Source: Rummeliibacillus stabekisii
GTDB taxonomy: Bacteria; Bacillota; Bacilli; Bacillales_A; Planococcaceae
Assembly: GCF_007988965.1 (NCBI RefSeq)
Contig: NZ_BJVD01000002.1
Span: 1 to 64,000 of the forward strand
DNA: 64,000 bases
Direction: 5' to 3'
Below are positions 18,996 to 27,246 of this stretch, one piece after another; within the stretch, counting starts at the first letter, position 1; every line of letters starts with the position of its first letter. The notes under the pieces are model-generated. The model was not told the origin of the DNA and did no database searches. It saw nothing but the letters and a program-made list of their open reading frames with translations. The translations under genes and the position numbers were made by a program.

Positions 18996-21179
18996 TTACA
19001 TTTCCCCTTCTAACAAGCGCATAGAAATATGATTCGCCTCAAAACGCGATAAAATTAACTCCACATCATTCCGATTTGTATTCGAAAGAATGACACCCAT
19101 CCGATTCTGGTCTAACATGCCAATGTAATCCGTTTCTCGTAATAAATTTGATAATTTATTTGCATAAACGCTTATCTCTTGCTGAACAACAAAAGCCTCA
19201 AGCACTGCATACGGCATACCGTACTTATCTTTTTGTTCCCTCTTGCTTTCTAATATGCTTTTAAATACTTCTAGATATAAGACATTCGTTTCAGGAATAA
19301 ATCGGTTAGCCTCTGTCGCCTCTATATAACGCAATGCTCTATCTAATGCTGAACCAGCAAGCTCTGTTGTGATTTTAAATAAATTTTCATGGTAGAGTGA
19401 CATGTGTTTAAATTCCATCCAGTCGATTGTAATCACAGCAGAAATCTTATTGTTGCGATAGATGGGTGCTGCCATAATAGGCGTATCCGGCCACAACTCT
19501 TTATTTACAAAGATAGTGCCTGTTTGCAATACATGCTGTATATATTTATATTCAGTTGCTTTAATCGAATTTTTTTGAGCTGATTGAGAGAAGTTTGTAT
19601 TCGCTACTAATCTTAAAAATGCTTGGTTACGATTAAAGACATAAATTGATACATTATCAGCGTCCATCACCTGTTTTACTACTTGAACAGCTTTTGAAAA
19701 TACCTTTTCCGGCTCTAATTCATCTAGTTCTTTTATTATGGAATAAATTTCACCAAAGCTATCTTCGCTATTCAATAGACGCATTTGGAGCTCATCCTTA
19801 ACCTCTCGAGTTTCTGTATGAATGCCTTCTAAAAACTCATAACGTTGTTCCAGCTCAGTCATTTTTTGTCGCTGCTCTTGCAAGCGGTTTGTTTTACGTT
19901 GTACAGAGTAGCCAACTACTAATCCGATAAATAAAAATAAGGCAATCTGGAAGAAAAATGATGTATCATACAATAATGATATAAACTCTCTTCCGTCAAA
20001 CAGTTTCTCCATGGTTAATAGTCCGATTGATAATCCGACAGACAAGATAGATTGTTTAATGCCATACATAGCACCAAAAATCATAATATAAAAAACTCCA
20101 ATTTCTGTCGTATTAAAAATAGATATATCATTTGTCAGCTCAAACCATGCGATAATAAGGAAAACTACTATATTTTCTATATAAGCTTTAAAAGGCTTTA
20201 CTACATGCGCAAAATTCTTCGGCTTATCTGTTGCTTCTACAGTAGTAGCTGCTATTTCTTTTTGCGCCCGATCTCTTGTAGCCCATTGATATGTTTTTTC
20301 TAATCCTGTCCTAATATCATAAAGTGGACTCCAATCGATGCCATCCATGATTTTCCTATTATTTAAAACAGAGTGACGGATATCGCCTTCTTTTTCAGGC
20401 TGCCTATTTACTTTTACTTTTCCATGTATATCCTGAAAGATCTGTGCTAAGTCATTAATGCTTGTTTCTGTGTTTGTGGATAGATTAAAGACTCCACTAA
20501 TAGGAGCATTGGTCGACCTATATATAGCGTCCGCAATATCGCCGACATATATAAAATCTCTCGTTTGTTCGCCGTCTCCGAAAATCTTCAGTGCTTCGCT
20601 ATTTAATGTGTTGTTTACAAACTTAGAAACGACCCCACCCTCGCCTTTACTATTCTGACGAGGACCATATACATTTGAAAAACGAAAACACACAGTTTCA
20701 AACCCATATATTTCGTTCCACTTTTCACAATACGTTTCACCAATCCATTTGCTGATTCCATATGGTGATATTGGTGCACATTCCTCTTCTTCTGATAAAG
20801 GCAATTGACCGTTCACACCATATACAGCTGCAGATGAAGCAAATATAAACTTCTTCACATGGTACTTTTGAGAAAGTGATAATATATTTACAAGCCCAAC
20901 AACATTAGATTCTGTATCTAACAAAGGATTATTAAAGGATTTTACGACACTTATTTGAGCCGCTAGGTGAATGACAATATCAAATCGGACCGCTTTAAAA
21001 ATTTCTTCACATTTTGGATCATCAACAGAAAGTACGTATCCTTTGTGTTTAAAGGTGATATTCTCTTTTTTGCCTGATGATAAATCATCAATAATAAATA
21101 TTTCATGGTCTTCTTTATGAAAGCGGTCAGCTACATGCGAACCAATGAAACCATAGCCTCCTGTTATTAATACTTTCAT
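18996..21179 (-). CDS. pelD: UDP-sugar 4-epimerase fused to PelD c-di-GMP receptor
   Basis: A 727-residue fusion. Residues 1-300 are an extended SDR epimerase: nucleotide loop GGYGFIG (7-13), serine pair near 115, catalytic Tyr140 and Lys144 in SPYGISKW. It probably makes UDP-GalNAc or UDP-Gal for the Pel polymer, as PelX/GalE does elsewhere. Residues 335-430 hold about four membrane helices, then a coiled coil (430-470), a GAF domain (about 490-610) and a degenerate GGDEF domain. The GGDEF signature is lost, but the inhibitory-site motif RETD (Arg681-Asp684) is kept, as in PelD that binds c-di-GMP without making it. ATG at 21179 is chosen over 21227 because AGGAGA precedes it. It heads the operon. 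Confidence 0.9.
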   Translation of the reverse strand: MKVLITGGYGFIGSHVADRFHKEDHEIFIIDDLSSGKKENITFKHKGYVLSVDDPKCEEIFKAVRFDIVIHLAAQISVVKSFNNPLLDTESNVVGLVNILSLSQKYHVKKFIFASSAAVYGVNGQLPLSEEEECAPISPYGISKWIGETYCEKWNEIYGFETVCFRFSNVYGPRQNSKGEGGVVSKFVNNTLNSEALKIFGDGEQTRDFIYVGDIADAIYRSTNAPISGVFNLSTNTETSINDLAQIFQDIHGKVKVNRQPEKEGDIRHSVLNNRKIMDGIDWSPLYDIRTGLEKTYQWATRDRAQKEIAATTVEATDKPKNFAHVVKPFKAYIENIVVFLIIAWFELTNDISIFNTTEIGVFYIMIFGAMYGIKQSILSVGLSIGLLTMEKLFDGREFISLLYDTSFFFQIALFLFIGLVVGYSVQRKTNRLQEQRQKMTELEQRYEFLEGIHTETREVKDELQMRLLNSEDSFGEIYSIIKELDELEPEKVFSKAVQVVKQVMDADNVSIYVFNRNQAFLRLVANTNFSQSAQKNSIKATEYKYIQHVLQTGTIFVNKELWPDTPIMAAPIYRNNKISAVITIDWMEFKHMSLYHENLFKITTELAGSALDRALRYIEATEANRFIPETNVLYLEVFKSILESKREQKDKYGMPYAVLEAFVVQQEISVYANKLSNLLRETDYIGMLDQNRMGVILSNTNRNDVELILSRFEANHISMRLLEGEM

Positions 21180-21180
21180 A

Positions 21181-21538
21181 CTGTTTCTCCTCGTATTTTC
21201 ATAGTAAGCACTTCGGCTCCTTATCATGCCCTTGAAACCCTTATTATCATTAGGTTTATAGGGTTTATTAATTATATTCCTCTCAATAATTCTTAATGCC
21301 TAAAACACACTTTCTAATAAAAATTATTTTTCAGTCATAAGCATAATGTCCTATTCGAATTTCCATTTAACTTGAAATAATTCCTCTATTGTATCTTTCG
21401 AATCAATTTCAACTTTCATAGTATAGCAAAAACTACAGGAAATTCTATATAAAATTGTTAAAAAAACAACTCCATTTCATACAATAATTTTCTATCGGAA
21501 ACCTTCATTAGGACACCTTGACAATCCTACCATCAAAG
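21181..21538. promoter_or_regulatory. Upstream region of the Pel operon
   Basis: This 358-bp AT-rich stretch separates pelD from the adhesin terminator. On the minus strand TGCTATACT (about 21420-21428) looks like an extended -10 element without a clear -35, implying a leader of roughly 230 nt. I looked for the conserved blocks of c-di-GMP riboswitches and did not find them. No full-length gene is present. Confidence 0.45.
21351..21419 (-). CDS. Possible 22-residue ORF upstream of pelD
   Basis: Starting at ATG 21417-21419, the frame gives a charged peptide (MKVEIDSKDTIEELFQVK then WKFE). No ribosome site is visible: the ATG directly follows a TGCTATACT that looks like an extended -10 box. 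It could be a leaderless peptide, a gene remnant or chance. Its tail weakly resembles the 35-residue frame before the adhesin gene. I keep it as a low-confidence candidate. Confidence 0.2.
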   Translation of the reverse strand: MKVEIDSKDTIEELFQVKWKFE

Positions 21539-21593
21539 CACTGAACAAAAACTGAACAAAAAAACACTTACCACCTTTTAATAGTGGCAAGTG
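21539..21593. repeat. Terminator-containing repeat, copy A (adhesin 3' side)
   Basis: About 55 bp beginning CACTGAACAAA and ending GGCAAGTG match copy B at 27180-27234 with a few substitutions and short indels (roughly 87 percent by eye). It includes the hairpin CACTTACCAC (21565-21574)/GTGGCAAGTG (21584-21593) with an A-run at 21557-21564, so on the minus strand it is the adhesin gene terminator. Confidence 0.85.
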
Positions 21594-21606
21594 CCTAAGT
21601 AAAAAA

Positions 21607-24600
21607 CTAATTATTTTTACCAAATGATTTTCTAACTTTTCTAAAACTATAAAGAATCATCCAAAGGCCCAGTATACTTGAGGCAATTCCTCCAACTATC
21701 ATGTTTAGAGAATACCCTTCACCTGTTTGTGGCAAGGCTTTTCCTCCAAATGTTTCAAGAGTTGTATTTGTATACTTATTAGGTTTATTCGAATTTCCTG
21801 GCACATTTGGTTTATCGGATGATGTTTTTGGCTGATCTGGCTTATTTGGATCCTCGGGTTTATGAGGCTTTTCCGGATTATCTGGTTGTTCTGGGTTGTC
21901 TGGATGTTCAGGTTTTCCTGGTTTTTCAGGCTTTGTTGGTTCTTCAGGCTCACCTGGTTTTTCGGGTTTACCTGGTTCTTCTGGTTTTGTTGGCTCTTCC
22001 GGTTTACTTGGATTTTCTGGTTCACCTGGTTGTTCTGGTGTTGTAGGCTTTTCTGGTTCGCCTGGTGACCCTCCTCCATTCCAAGGTATTCTGCTATTTG
22101 TTTTTTCACGATAAACTGTTTCTTTTTGTTGATCCATAATATCAAATTCAATTGGCGTTTGATTTAATTGATAGCCAGAAGGCGCCTTGATTTCAACCAA
22201 TTGATATTTTCCAATCGGCAAATCTTTTAGAAAAATTTGACCAGTTTCATCTGATGTAAGTTTTTCAACATCAATTCCTTTTACTACTTCATAAATAGGA
22301 GAGTTGTTTTGATCCACATTATTTGTTGCTTTTCTTAACTCAAAGATAGCACCTTTAAGTCTTAATGTTTTATCTTCATTATATTTTGTTAACAAAACTG
22401 AACGATTCGCTTTTTTATTTTCAATCGTTTTAGAAACAATTGCATTGTCTGTTTGATTCTCTGAATCTAGAACGATTGTTTTTTCTTTTGAATCTAATAA
22501 ATAGTCAGAAGGTGCTTTGGTTTCCACAATTGTATACGTGTCATACGGTAAATCTGTGAATGTTGCAATTCCCTTATCTGTTGTGGCAGTTTTTTTAACT
22601 GTTCCCCTTTCATTTGTTAGCTCAAATTCCACATTATCTAAAAGAATAGAATGATCTGAAGCATCAACTTTCTCAATTTTTATTTGCCCTTTACCACGTT
22701 TGTTTGTAGCAAATACCTCTGTGAACTTTGTTTGATTTTTAGTAATAGTAAATGGATGTTCTTTTTTGTCTAACAAATAATATTTCGGGGCTTTTGTTTC
22801 GATCAGACGATAATCCCCTGGTTCAAGATGGCCAACTTGAATTTCACCGTCTTGATTTGTTTTAAGGCCTTTAAGTTCTATGCCCTCTTTATCTTTTACT
22901 ATCTCATCTTTATCATTATAAAGTAAATCAAACTCCGCTCCTGCTAAGAAATTACCGTTTTCTTCATCCTTTTTAATTAATTTAAACGCATTGAGGATTT
23001 TTTCATTTTTAATCGGTTCTGTCTCTACAATTGGTGAATCAATTTTCACTTTTATACCAATAGCAATTTCGTTATTCATTAAATAACCTGCGGGTGCTTC
23101 TGTTTCCTTCAGTGTGTATTCACCATATTTAATAGGAGAGAATGTTGCAATACCTGATTCGTTTGTTACTGCTTTCGCAATTTCTACATTTCCGTCATAA
23201 AGCGCAAACTCCGCTCCTGCTAATGGTTTTGACGTATCAGTTGCATCAACTTTCTTTACAATCAACTCACCCTGTTTGTCATTCTTCATGGTTGCTTTTG
23301 TCGGTTCCGTTTGATCCTTTACCACTTTGAAGTCCACTGGCTTTTGATCTAACCAATAGCCAGATAGCGCTTTGGTTTCAACTAGTTGATAATCTCCTGG
23401 CTCCAACTCATCAACATTAATTTTTCCTTCTTCGGTGGTTGTTAATTTTTCGTAGCCAGTAACTACTTTGTACTCACCTGATTCGTCTTTTTGTCTAAGT
23501 TCAAATTCAACACCTGAAAGTGGAGTGCCTTCTGCATCTGTTTTAGTCAATTCAATTGCCTGACGAATTTTTTTATTTGTAACAGTTTCATATTGAATGC
23601 CGTCTTTTAAAGAAGCTATTTTCAACTCAATCTCTTTAGCCGAATTTTTTAGATATCCTGTAGGTGCTTCTATCTCTTTTAAATCATATTTCCCTTCACC
23701 TAGTTTTACAGGGAAAAGCAGCTCGCCATTATCATTCGTAGTGCCTTCTGTAAGCTTAATTTTGTCTTTGTTATAAAGAGCAAATTTTGCTCCTGGCAAA
23801 ACTTCATTCGTAGCCTCATCTACTTTTTTTAGCTGTAACGGTACTTTTTTTGTAGATCCCGATCCACTAAACCAATAATTAAATTTCTTTGTTTTTACTT
23901 CTTCTTTTCCTGTCGTAATACCATCATAACGAAGAGTTGCTCCATTCTCGACAATATCATTTGGTGCTCCTAAGAAAATAGTGCTGTATTCAATATAATA
24001 GGCTTTAGTTATAGGTTCATTAAATGTAAGTGTAAATGAGCCTTCGGCATTATCTACTCTTACAATATACCCATCTTCTAGTAAAGTTTTTGTTTCAGCT
24101 GGTTTGCTATTTTTTGATTCACCCGCTAAAGTAACTTCGTATACTTTGAAGGAATCTTCTAAGATTAATTGATTTGGATTTCCATCTGCATCTTTTCCTA
24201 CTGCATCTGAAATAAATATATTAGATAATTTAGATTGTCCATAATTTAACTTCAAATTCCAATTAATTTGTGATGTAGCATTTTTCCCTTTCCCATCTTT
24301 TGAAAGTGTTTCATCTGTATAATTGACAGTAACCTCATCTGTCCAACTGGCATTTTTATTTTCACCATCGAATAGTTCTGCTGTATTTTTCGCTCTATAA
24401 TTACCCACGGTAACAGGGAAAATCCCATTTTCTAATTCAGATGTATATGTGATTTCATAGGAACCTGTAATCTTTCCTAGAGCAATTTCAATCTTATTAC
24501 CCTTCAAATCAGGTTTACTTGTAATTGGTGTTCCACCTTCATCTGGAGAAACTGTCCCATTCGGATTCACAATTACTGGTTTTATTTCAACCTGGCTTAC

Positions 24601-26952
24601 AACATGACCTTCTGGTAACTGATCTTTAAATATAGCATTCTCAATTGTGTTACCATTGAAATTAATTCCAACAGTCCATTTAAAGGTTTTCTCTTTATAG
24701 TTATAAATGCCTTTCTTATAACCGTTTGCTTTTTGTTCTTCTCTAATGCTGGCAGTAGCTTCAGCGTTTGATGTATAGTTTTTGCTATTGGTTTCCCAAG
24801 TGATGCCTGCTTTGTTTATATACTTCCTGTCATTAGCACCAATATCTTTAATTTCATAATCAGTCGTATAAGTTATTGTAAATGGCTTACTGATTGTTCC
24901 TTTAACTTTGAAGGTAAAACCTGTATTTCCCTGATCCTCAAATTCATACTCATCTTCATTTAAGCCTATTACTTTTAAAGAGCCTTCTTTAAACTTCATA
25001 CCTACACCCTCATAGGTATCAGTGATAATAATGTTATTCATTTCATACGAATCTTTATTGACATCTATTTTCCAATCAATAGTTTTCGCATTGTAGTTTG
25101 TTCCTGTTGTGGATTTCACGATACTTGGATTGCTGTAATTAAATGATGCACTGCTCGTTTTATTATTATCTTTTCTTGTAATAATGTTGCTAACTTTTCC
25201 ACCCTCCGTAAAATAATCTGTTTTCTCTGTTGTATATTTAATTTGGTAAGGTGTTTTGTCAATATCTTGGTTAAATGATAGGGTGTACCCTTTCCCATCA
25301 GAATTAAGGTCTACATGATACAAGCTAGCATCGATCAGTTCATTATCTTCACTATAGACCTTGACGTCGCTCACATTATTGATTTTATGATCCCCTGTTA
25401 TAACATCCGTCAATATAGCTTTATCTTTCACAATGTTTTTTCGGTTATAGTTATACTTAATCGTCCACTCAGCTTTGGTTCCATACCCATCTGACTTTAC
25501 TGACTTCTCAATAGGAGGACCCCAGTTTACTGTTTGACTATTCGACGCTTCTTGTGTTGAACCTCTATTTGTTATAGATGCTGTATTTTTATAGGTAGCT
25601 CTTCCTGAATCAGAATCTCCCTCATCTATCACACTGTCATATTGGATACGATACGCTTTTTTCCCCTTTGATAAATCAAAAGAAACTTCAGTTCTATCGT
25701 CGTTATAGATAGGTGTAACAGATACTTCAGATCCTTCTGCAACCTCTCCCTTTGCATTCACGATTAGCTCATTAACTGAAAGCTTTTCACCAAATTTATG
25801 TTTCCCAGGACTTCCTTGTAACAGTACATCTTTAAAAGTTGCACCTGAGAGTTCGTCTAATTTTGTATTGATGTCAACTGTCCATTCAATTGAACTGCTG
25901 CTTTGACCATTATTTTCGGGTTTACCCGATTTCAAAATGGCATTTCCACCCTTGGGTTTAAAATGCAATTGGATTGTTTCTTGACCAGGCAATACTAGGT
26001 CGTATTCCAACTGAGTATTAGATTCACTATATTGGGCACCAATTGCAAAGCTTGCATTATGAATTTCAATACCTTGGTTTGCATCATCCCGAATAGATCC
26101 ATTAAAGGTAATTACTACTTCGCCATTTTCAACCTTGAATGAACCAATGCTTCCGACCTCTCCACTTCCTTTTATATTCGTGAATATTTCTGGTAATTTA
26201 TATCTTAAGGTTGAACCTTCACCATATTTGTGGCCGGCTTCTATTAATAACTCAAAATTTAAAGTAACAGCATCCCCATTTTGAGCCTGGTAATCTGGGA
26301 TATGGCTGATATCCTCTTTCCCACCTGTGGCCTTGTCTACTAGTACAGTAATTTTCGAGATATGGGATGCAGGAACTGTCTTTTCAATTTCCACTGTAGG
26401 TGTAGTCTCTTCTTCCGGAACATTCGCTCCTTCTTTTACAGCTTCTTGGCTTTTCTCATCTTTTGTCTCTTCTTTACTCACAGCTGTTCCGTCTTCTTCG
26501 CCTATATTGACTATCGGAGGTTTGCTTTCTTCAGTAACCTCTTTCACTTTATCAGTAGACTCTTCCGATGATGGGTCATCTTCATGATTAGTTGTTGATT
26601 TCTGAATGTCCGCAAGCGGAATTGTTCCCTGTGCATCTTTCTCTTGGCCAGCTGTTACGATTACAGTAATGACACCTTCTGGCGATACTGAGTAACTCCC
26701 GACAGGTAAATTCCCTTGTTGTCCTGTATCGAATGTATACTCACTCCGGAATGTATATGTCTCCTTATTCTCATTCCCAGAGCCAGCTGTTAGATTCCAA
26801 TTTAGTACAGCTTTTCCTTCCTGATCTGCACTTATAGAAGCATTAAAACTCTGCTTTTGGTCGGTATTAGTAACCGCATGCACAGACAATGGGCCTATAA
26901 AGTTTTGCAAGATCAGCATACAAGCTAATACAATAAAGCTAATCCTCTTCAT
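21607..26952 (-). CDS. LPQTG-anchored CnaB-domain adhesin
   Basis: A 1781-residue cell-wall surface protein. A signal peptide (cut near 26, after VHA) is followed by an acidic linker (about 110-190). About 195-1030 consists of successive SdrG/collagen-binding-like Ig modules, seen as repeated W.(I/V).(I/V)N and I.YTT patterns. About 1034-1617 holds six CnaB domains, each closing with a motif such as YDLKEIEAPTGYL, YQLVETKALSGYW or YTLKETEAPAGYL; these usually carry Lys-Asn/Asp isopeptide bonds. A Pro/Glu/Lys spacer (about 1626-1700) leads to LPQTG (1740-1744), a membrane helix and a basic tail, the sortase A sorting signal. AGGAGG precedes the ATG. The ligand is unknown and no sortase lies in the window. 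Confidence 0.93.
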   Translation of the reverse strand: MKRISFIVLACMLILQNFIGPLSVHAVTNTDQKQSFNASISADQEGKAVLNWNLTAGSGNENKETYTFRSEYTFDTGQQGNLPVGSYSVSPEGVITVIVTAGQEKDAQGTIPLADIQKSTTNHEDDPSSEESTDKVKEVTEESKPPIVNIGEEDGTAVSKEETKDEKSQEAVKEGANVPEEETTPTVEIEKTVPASHISKITVLVDKATGGKEDISHIPDYQAQNGDAVTLNFELLIEAGHKYGEGSTLRYKLPEIFTNIKGSGEVGSIGSFKVENGEVVITFNGSIRDDANQGIEIHNASFAIGAQYSESNTQLEYDLVLPGQETIQLHFKPKGGNAILKSGKPENNGQSSSSIEWTVDINTKLDELSGATFKDVLLQGSPGKHKFGEKLSVNELIVNAKGEVAEGSEVSVTPIYNDDRTEVSFDLSKGKKAYRIQYDSVIDEGDSDSGRATYKNTASITNRGSTQEASNSQTVNWGPPIEKSVKSDGYGTKAEWTIKYNYNRKNIVKDKAILTDVITGDHKINNVSDVKVYSEDNELIDASLYHVDLNSDGKGYTLSFNQDIDKTPYQIKYTTEKTDYFTEGGKVSNIITRKDNNKTSSASFNYSNPSIVKSTTGTNYNAKTIDWKIDVNKDSYEMNNIIITDTYEGVGMKFKEGSLKVIGLNEDEYEFEDQGNTGFTFKVKGTISKPFTITYTTDYEIKDIGANDRKYINKAGITWETNSKNYTSNAEATASIREEQKANGYKKGIYNYKEKTFKWTVGINFNGNTIENAIFKDQLPEGHVVSQVEIKPVIVNPNGTVSPDEGGTPITSKPDLKGNKIEIALGKITGSYEITYTSELENGIFPVTVGNYRAKNTAELFDGENKNASWTDEVTVNYTDETLSKDGKGKNATSQINWNLKLNYGQSKLSNIFISDAVGKDADGNPNQLILEDSFKVYEVTLAGESKNSKPAETKTLLEDGYIVRVDNAEGSFTLTFNEPITKAYYIEYSTIFLGAPNDIVENGATLRYDGITTGKEEVKTKKFNYWFSGSGSTKKVPLQLKKVDEATNEVLPGAKFALYNKDKIKLTEGTTNDNGELLFPVKLGEGKYDLKEIEAPTGYLKNSAKEIELKIASLKDGIQYETVTNKKIRQAIELTKTDAEGTPLSGVEFELRQKDESGEYKVVTGYEKLTTTEEGKINVDELEPGDYQLVETKALSGYWLDQKPVDFKVVKDQTEPTKATMKNDKQGELIVKKVDATDTSKPLAGAEFALYDGNVEIAKAVTNESGIATFSPIKYGEYTLKETEAPAGYLMNNEIAIGIKVKIDSPIVETEPIKNEKILNAFKLIKKDEENGNFLAGAEFDLLYNDKDEIVKDKEGIELKGLKTNQDGEIQVGHLEPGDYRLIETKAPKYYLLDKKEHPFTITKNQTKFTEVFATNKRGKGQIKIEKVDASDHSILLDNVEFELTNERGTVKKTATTDKGIATFTDLPYDTYTIVETKAPSDYLLDSKEKTIVLDSENQTDNAIVSKTIENKKANRSVLLTKYNEDKTLRLKGAIFELRKATNNVDQNNSPIYEVVKGIDVEKLTSDETGQIFLKDLPIGKYQLVEIKAPSGYQLNQTPIEFDIMDQQKETVYREKTNSRIPWNGGGSPGEPEKPTTPEQPGEPENPSKPEEPTKPEEPGKPEKPGEPEEPTKPEKPGKPEHPDNPEQPDNPEKPHKPEDPNKPDQPKTSSDKPNVPGNSNKPNKYTNTTLETFGGKALPQTGEGYSLNMIVGGIASSILGLWMILYSFRKVRKSFGKNN

Positions 26953-27002
26953 AATTACCTCCTATAATATTTTTTTGATTTTGGAACGTAGTTGCTCTAT
27001 AA

Positions 27003-27110
27003 CTATTTTTCTTTCAAGGTGCTAAAGATAGCATCAATGTCTTGATCGCTACCAAACTCTAGCACCTTATAGCATGTTCCAACATACGTCGGTATTGCTA
27101 AGTTAGGCAT
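27003..27110 (-). CDS. Possible 35-residue ORF in the adhesin leader
   Basis: ATG at 27108-27110 to TAG at 27003-27005 encodes MPNLAIPTYVGTCYKV, LEFGSDQDIDAIFS and TLKEK. An in-frame stop lies just upstream of the ATG, so the frame is complete. Only a weak AGAG is present as ribosome site. The same DNA forms the nested hairpin at 27016-27068, so the region may act as RNA, as a leader peptide, or both. It resembles no family I know. Confidence 0.35.
   Translation of the reverse strand: MPNLAIPTYVGTCYKVLEFGSDQDIDAIFSTLKEK
27016..27068 (-). promoter_or_regulatory. Nested stem-loop in the adhesin leader
   Basis: On the minus strand AAGGTGCTA (27060-27068) pairs with TAGCACCTT (27016-27024). Inside it GTAGC pairs with GCTAT and ATCAA with TTGAT around a GACA loop, 19 pairs in all. 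No U-run follows, so it is not a standard terminator. It lies about 65-115 nt above the adhesin start. Confidence 0.6.
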
Positions 27111-27179
27111 AATAGTTTACAAAATCTCTATGGATGAATTATTCGTCTCAGAAATACCTTATCCACAATACCTTTTCGC

Positions 27180-27236
27180 CACTGAACAAATTCTGAACAA
27201 AAAACACTTACTACCTTATTAATAGTAGTAAGTGTT
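27180..27236. terminator. Terminator-containing repeat, copy B (after the regulator gene)
   Basis: AACACTTACTAC (27203-27214) and GTAGTAAGTGTT (27225-27236) form a 12-bp perfect stem with a ten-base loop and A/T runs on both sides. It ends the response regulator transcript. With the preceding CACTGAACAAA it is a near copy of 21539-21593, so the adhesin gene and its leader lie between two direct repeats. Confidence 0.85.
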
Positions 27237-27246
27237 ATTTTTTATG

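Noticed and set aside
21181-21420. c-di-GMP riboswitch in the pel leader
   Set aside because: The conserved blocks of the GEMM class are not present; c-di-GMP control is better explained by the RETD site of PelD.
21807-22114. Plus-strand frames rich in F, S, G, L and V opposite the adhesin
   Set aside because: They are the reverse reading of the Pro/Glu/Lys repeat spacer of the adhesin and have no ribosome site.
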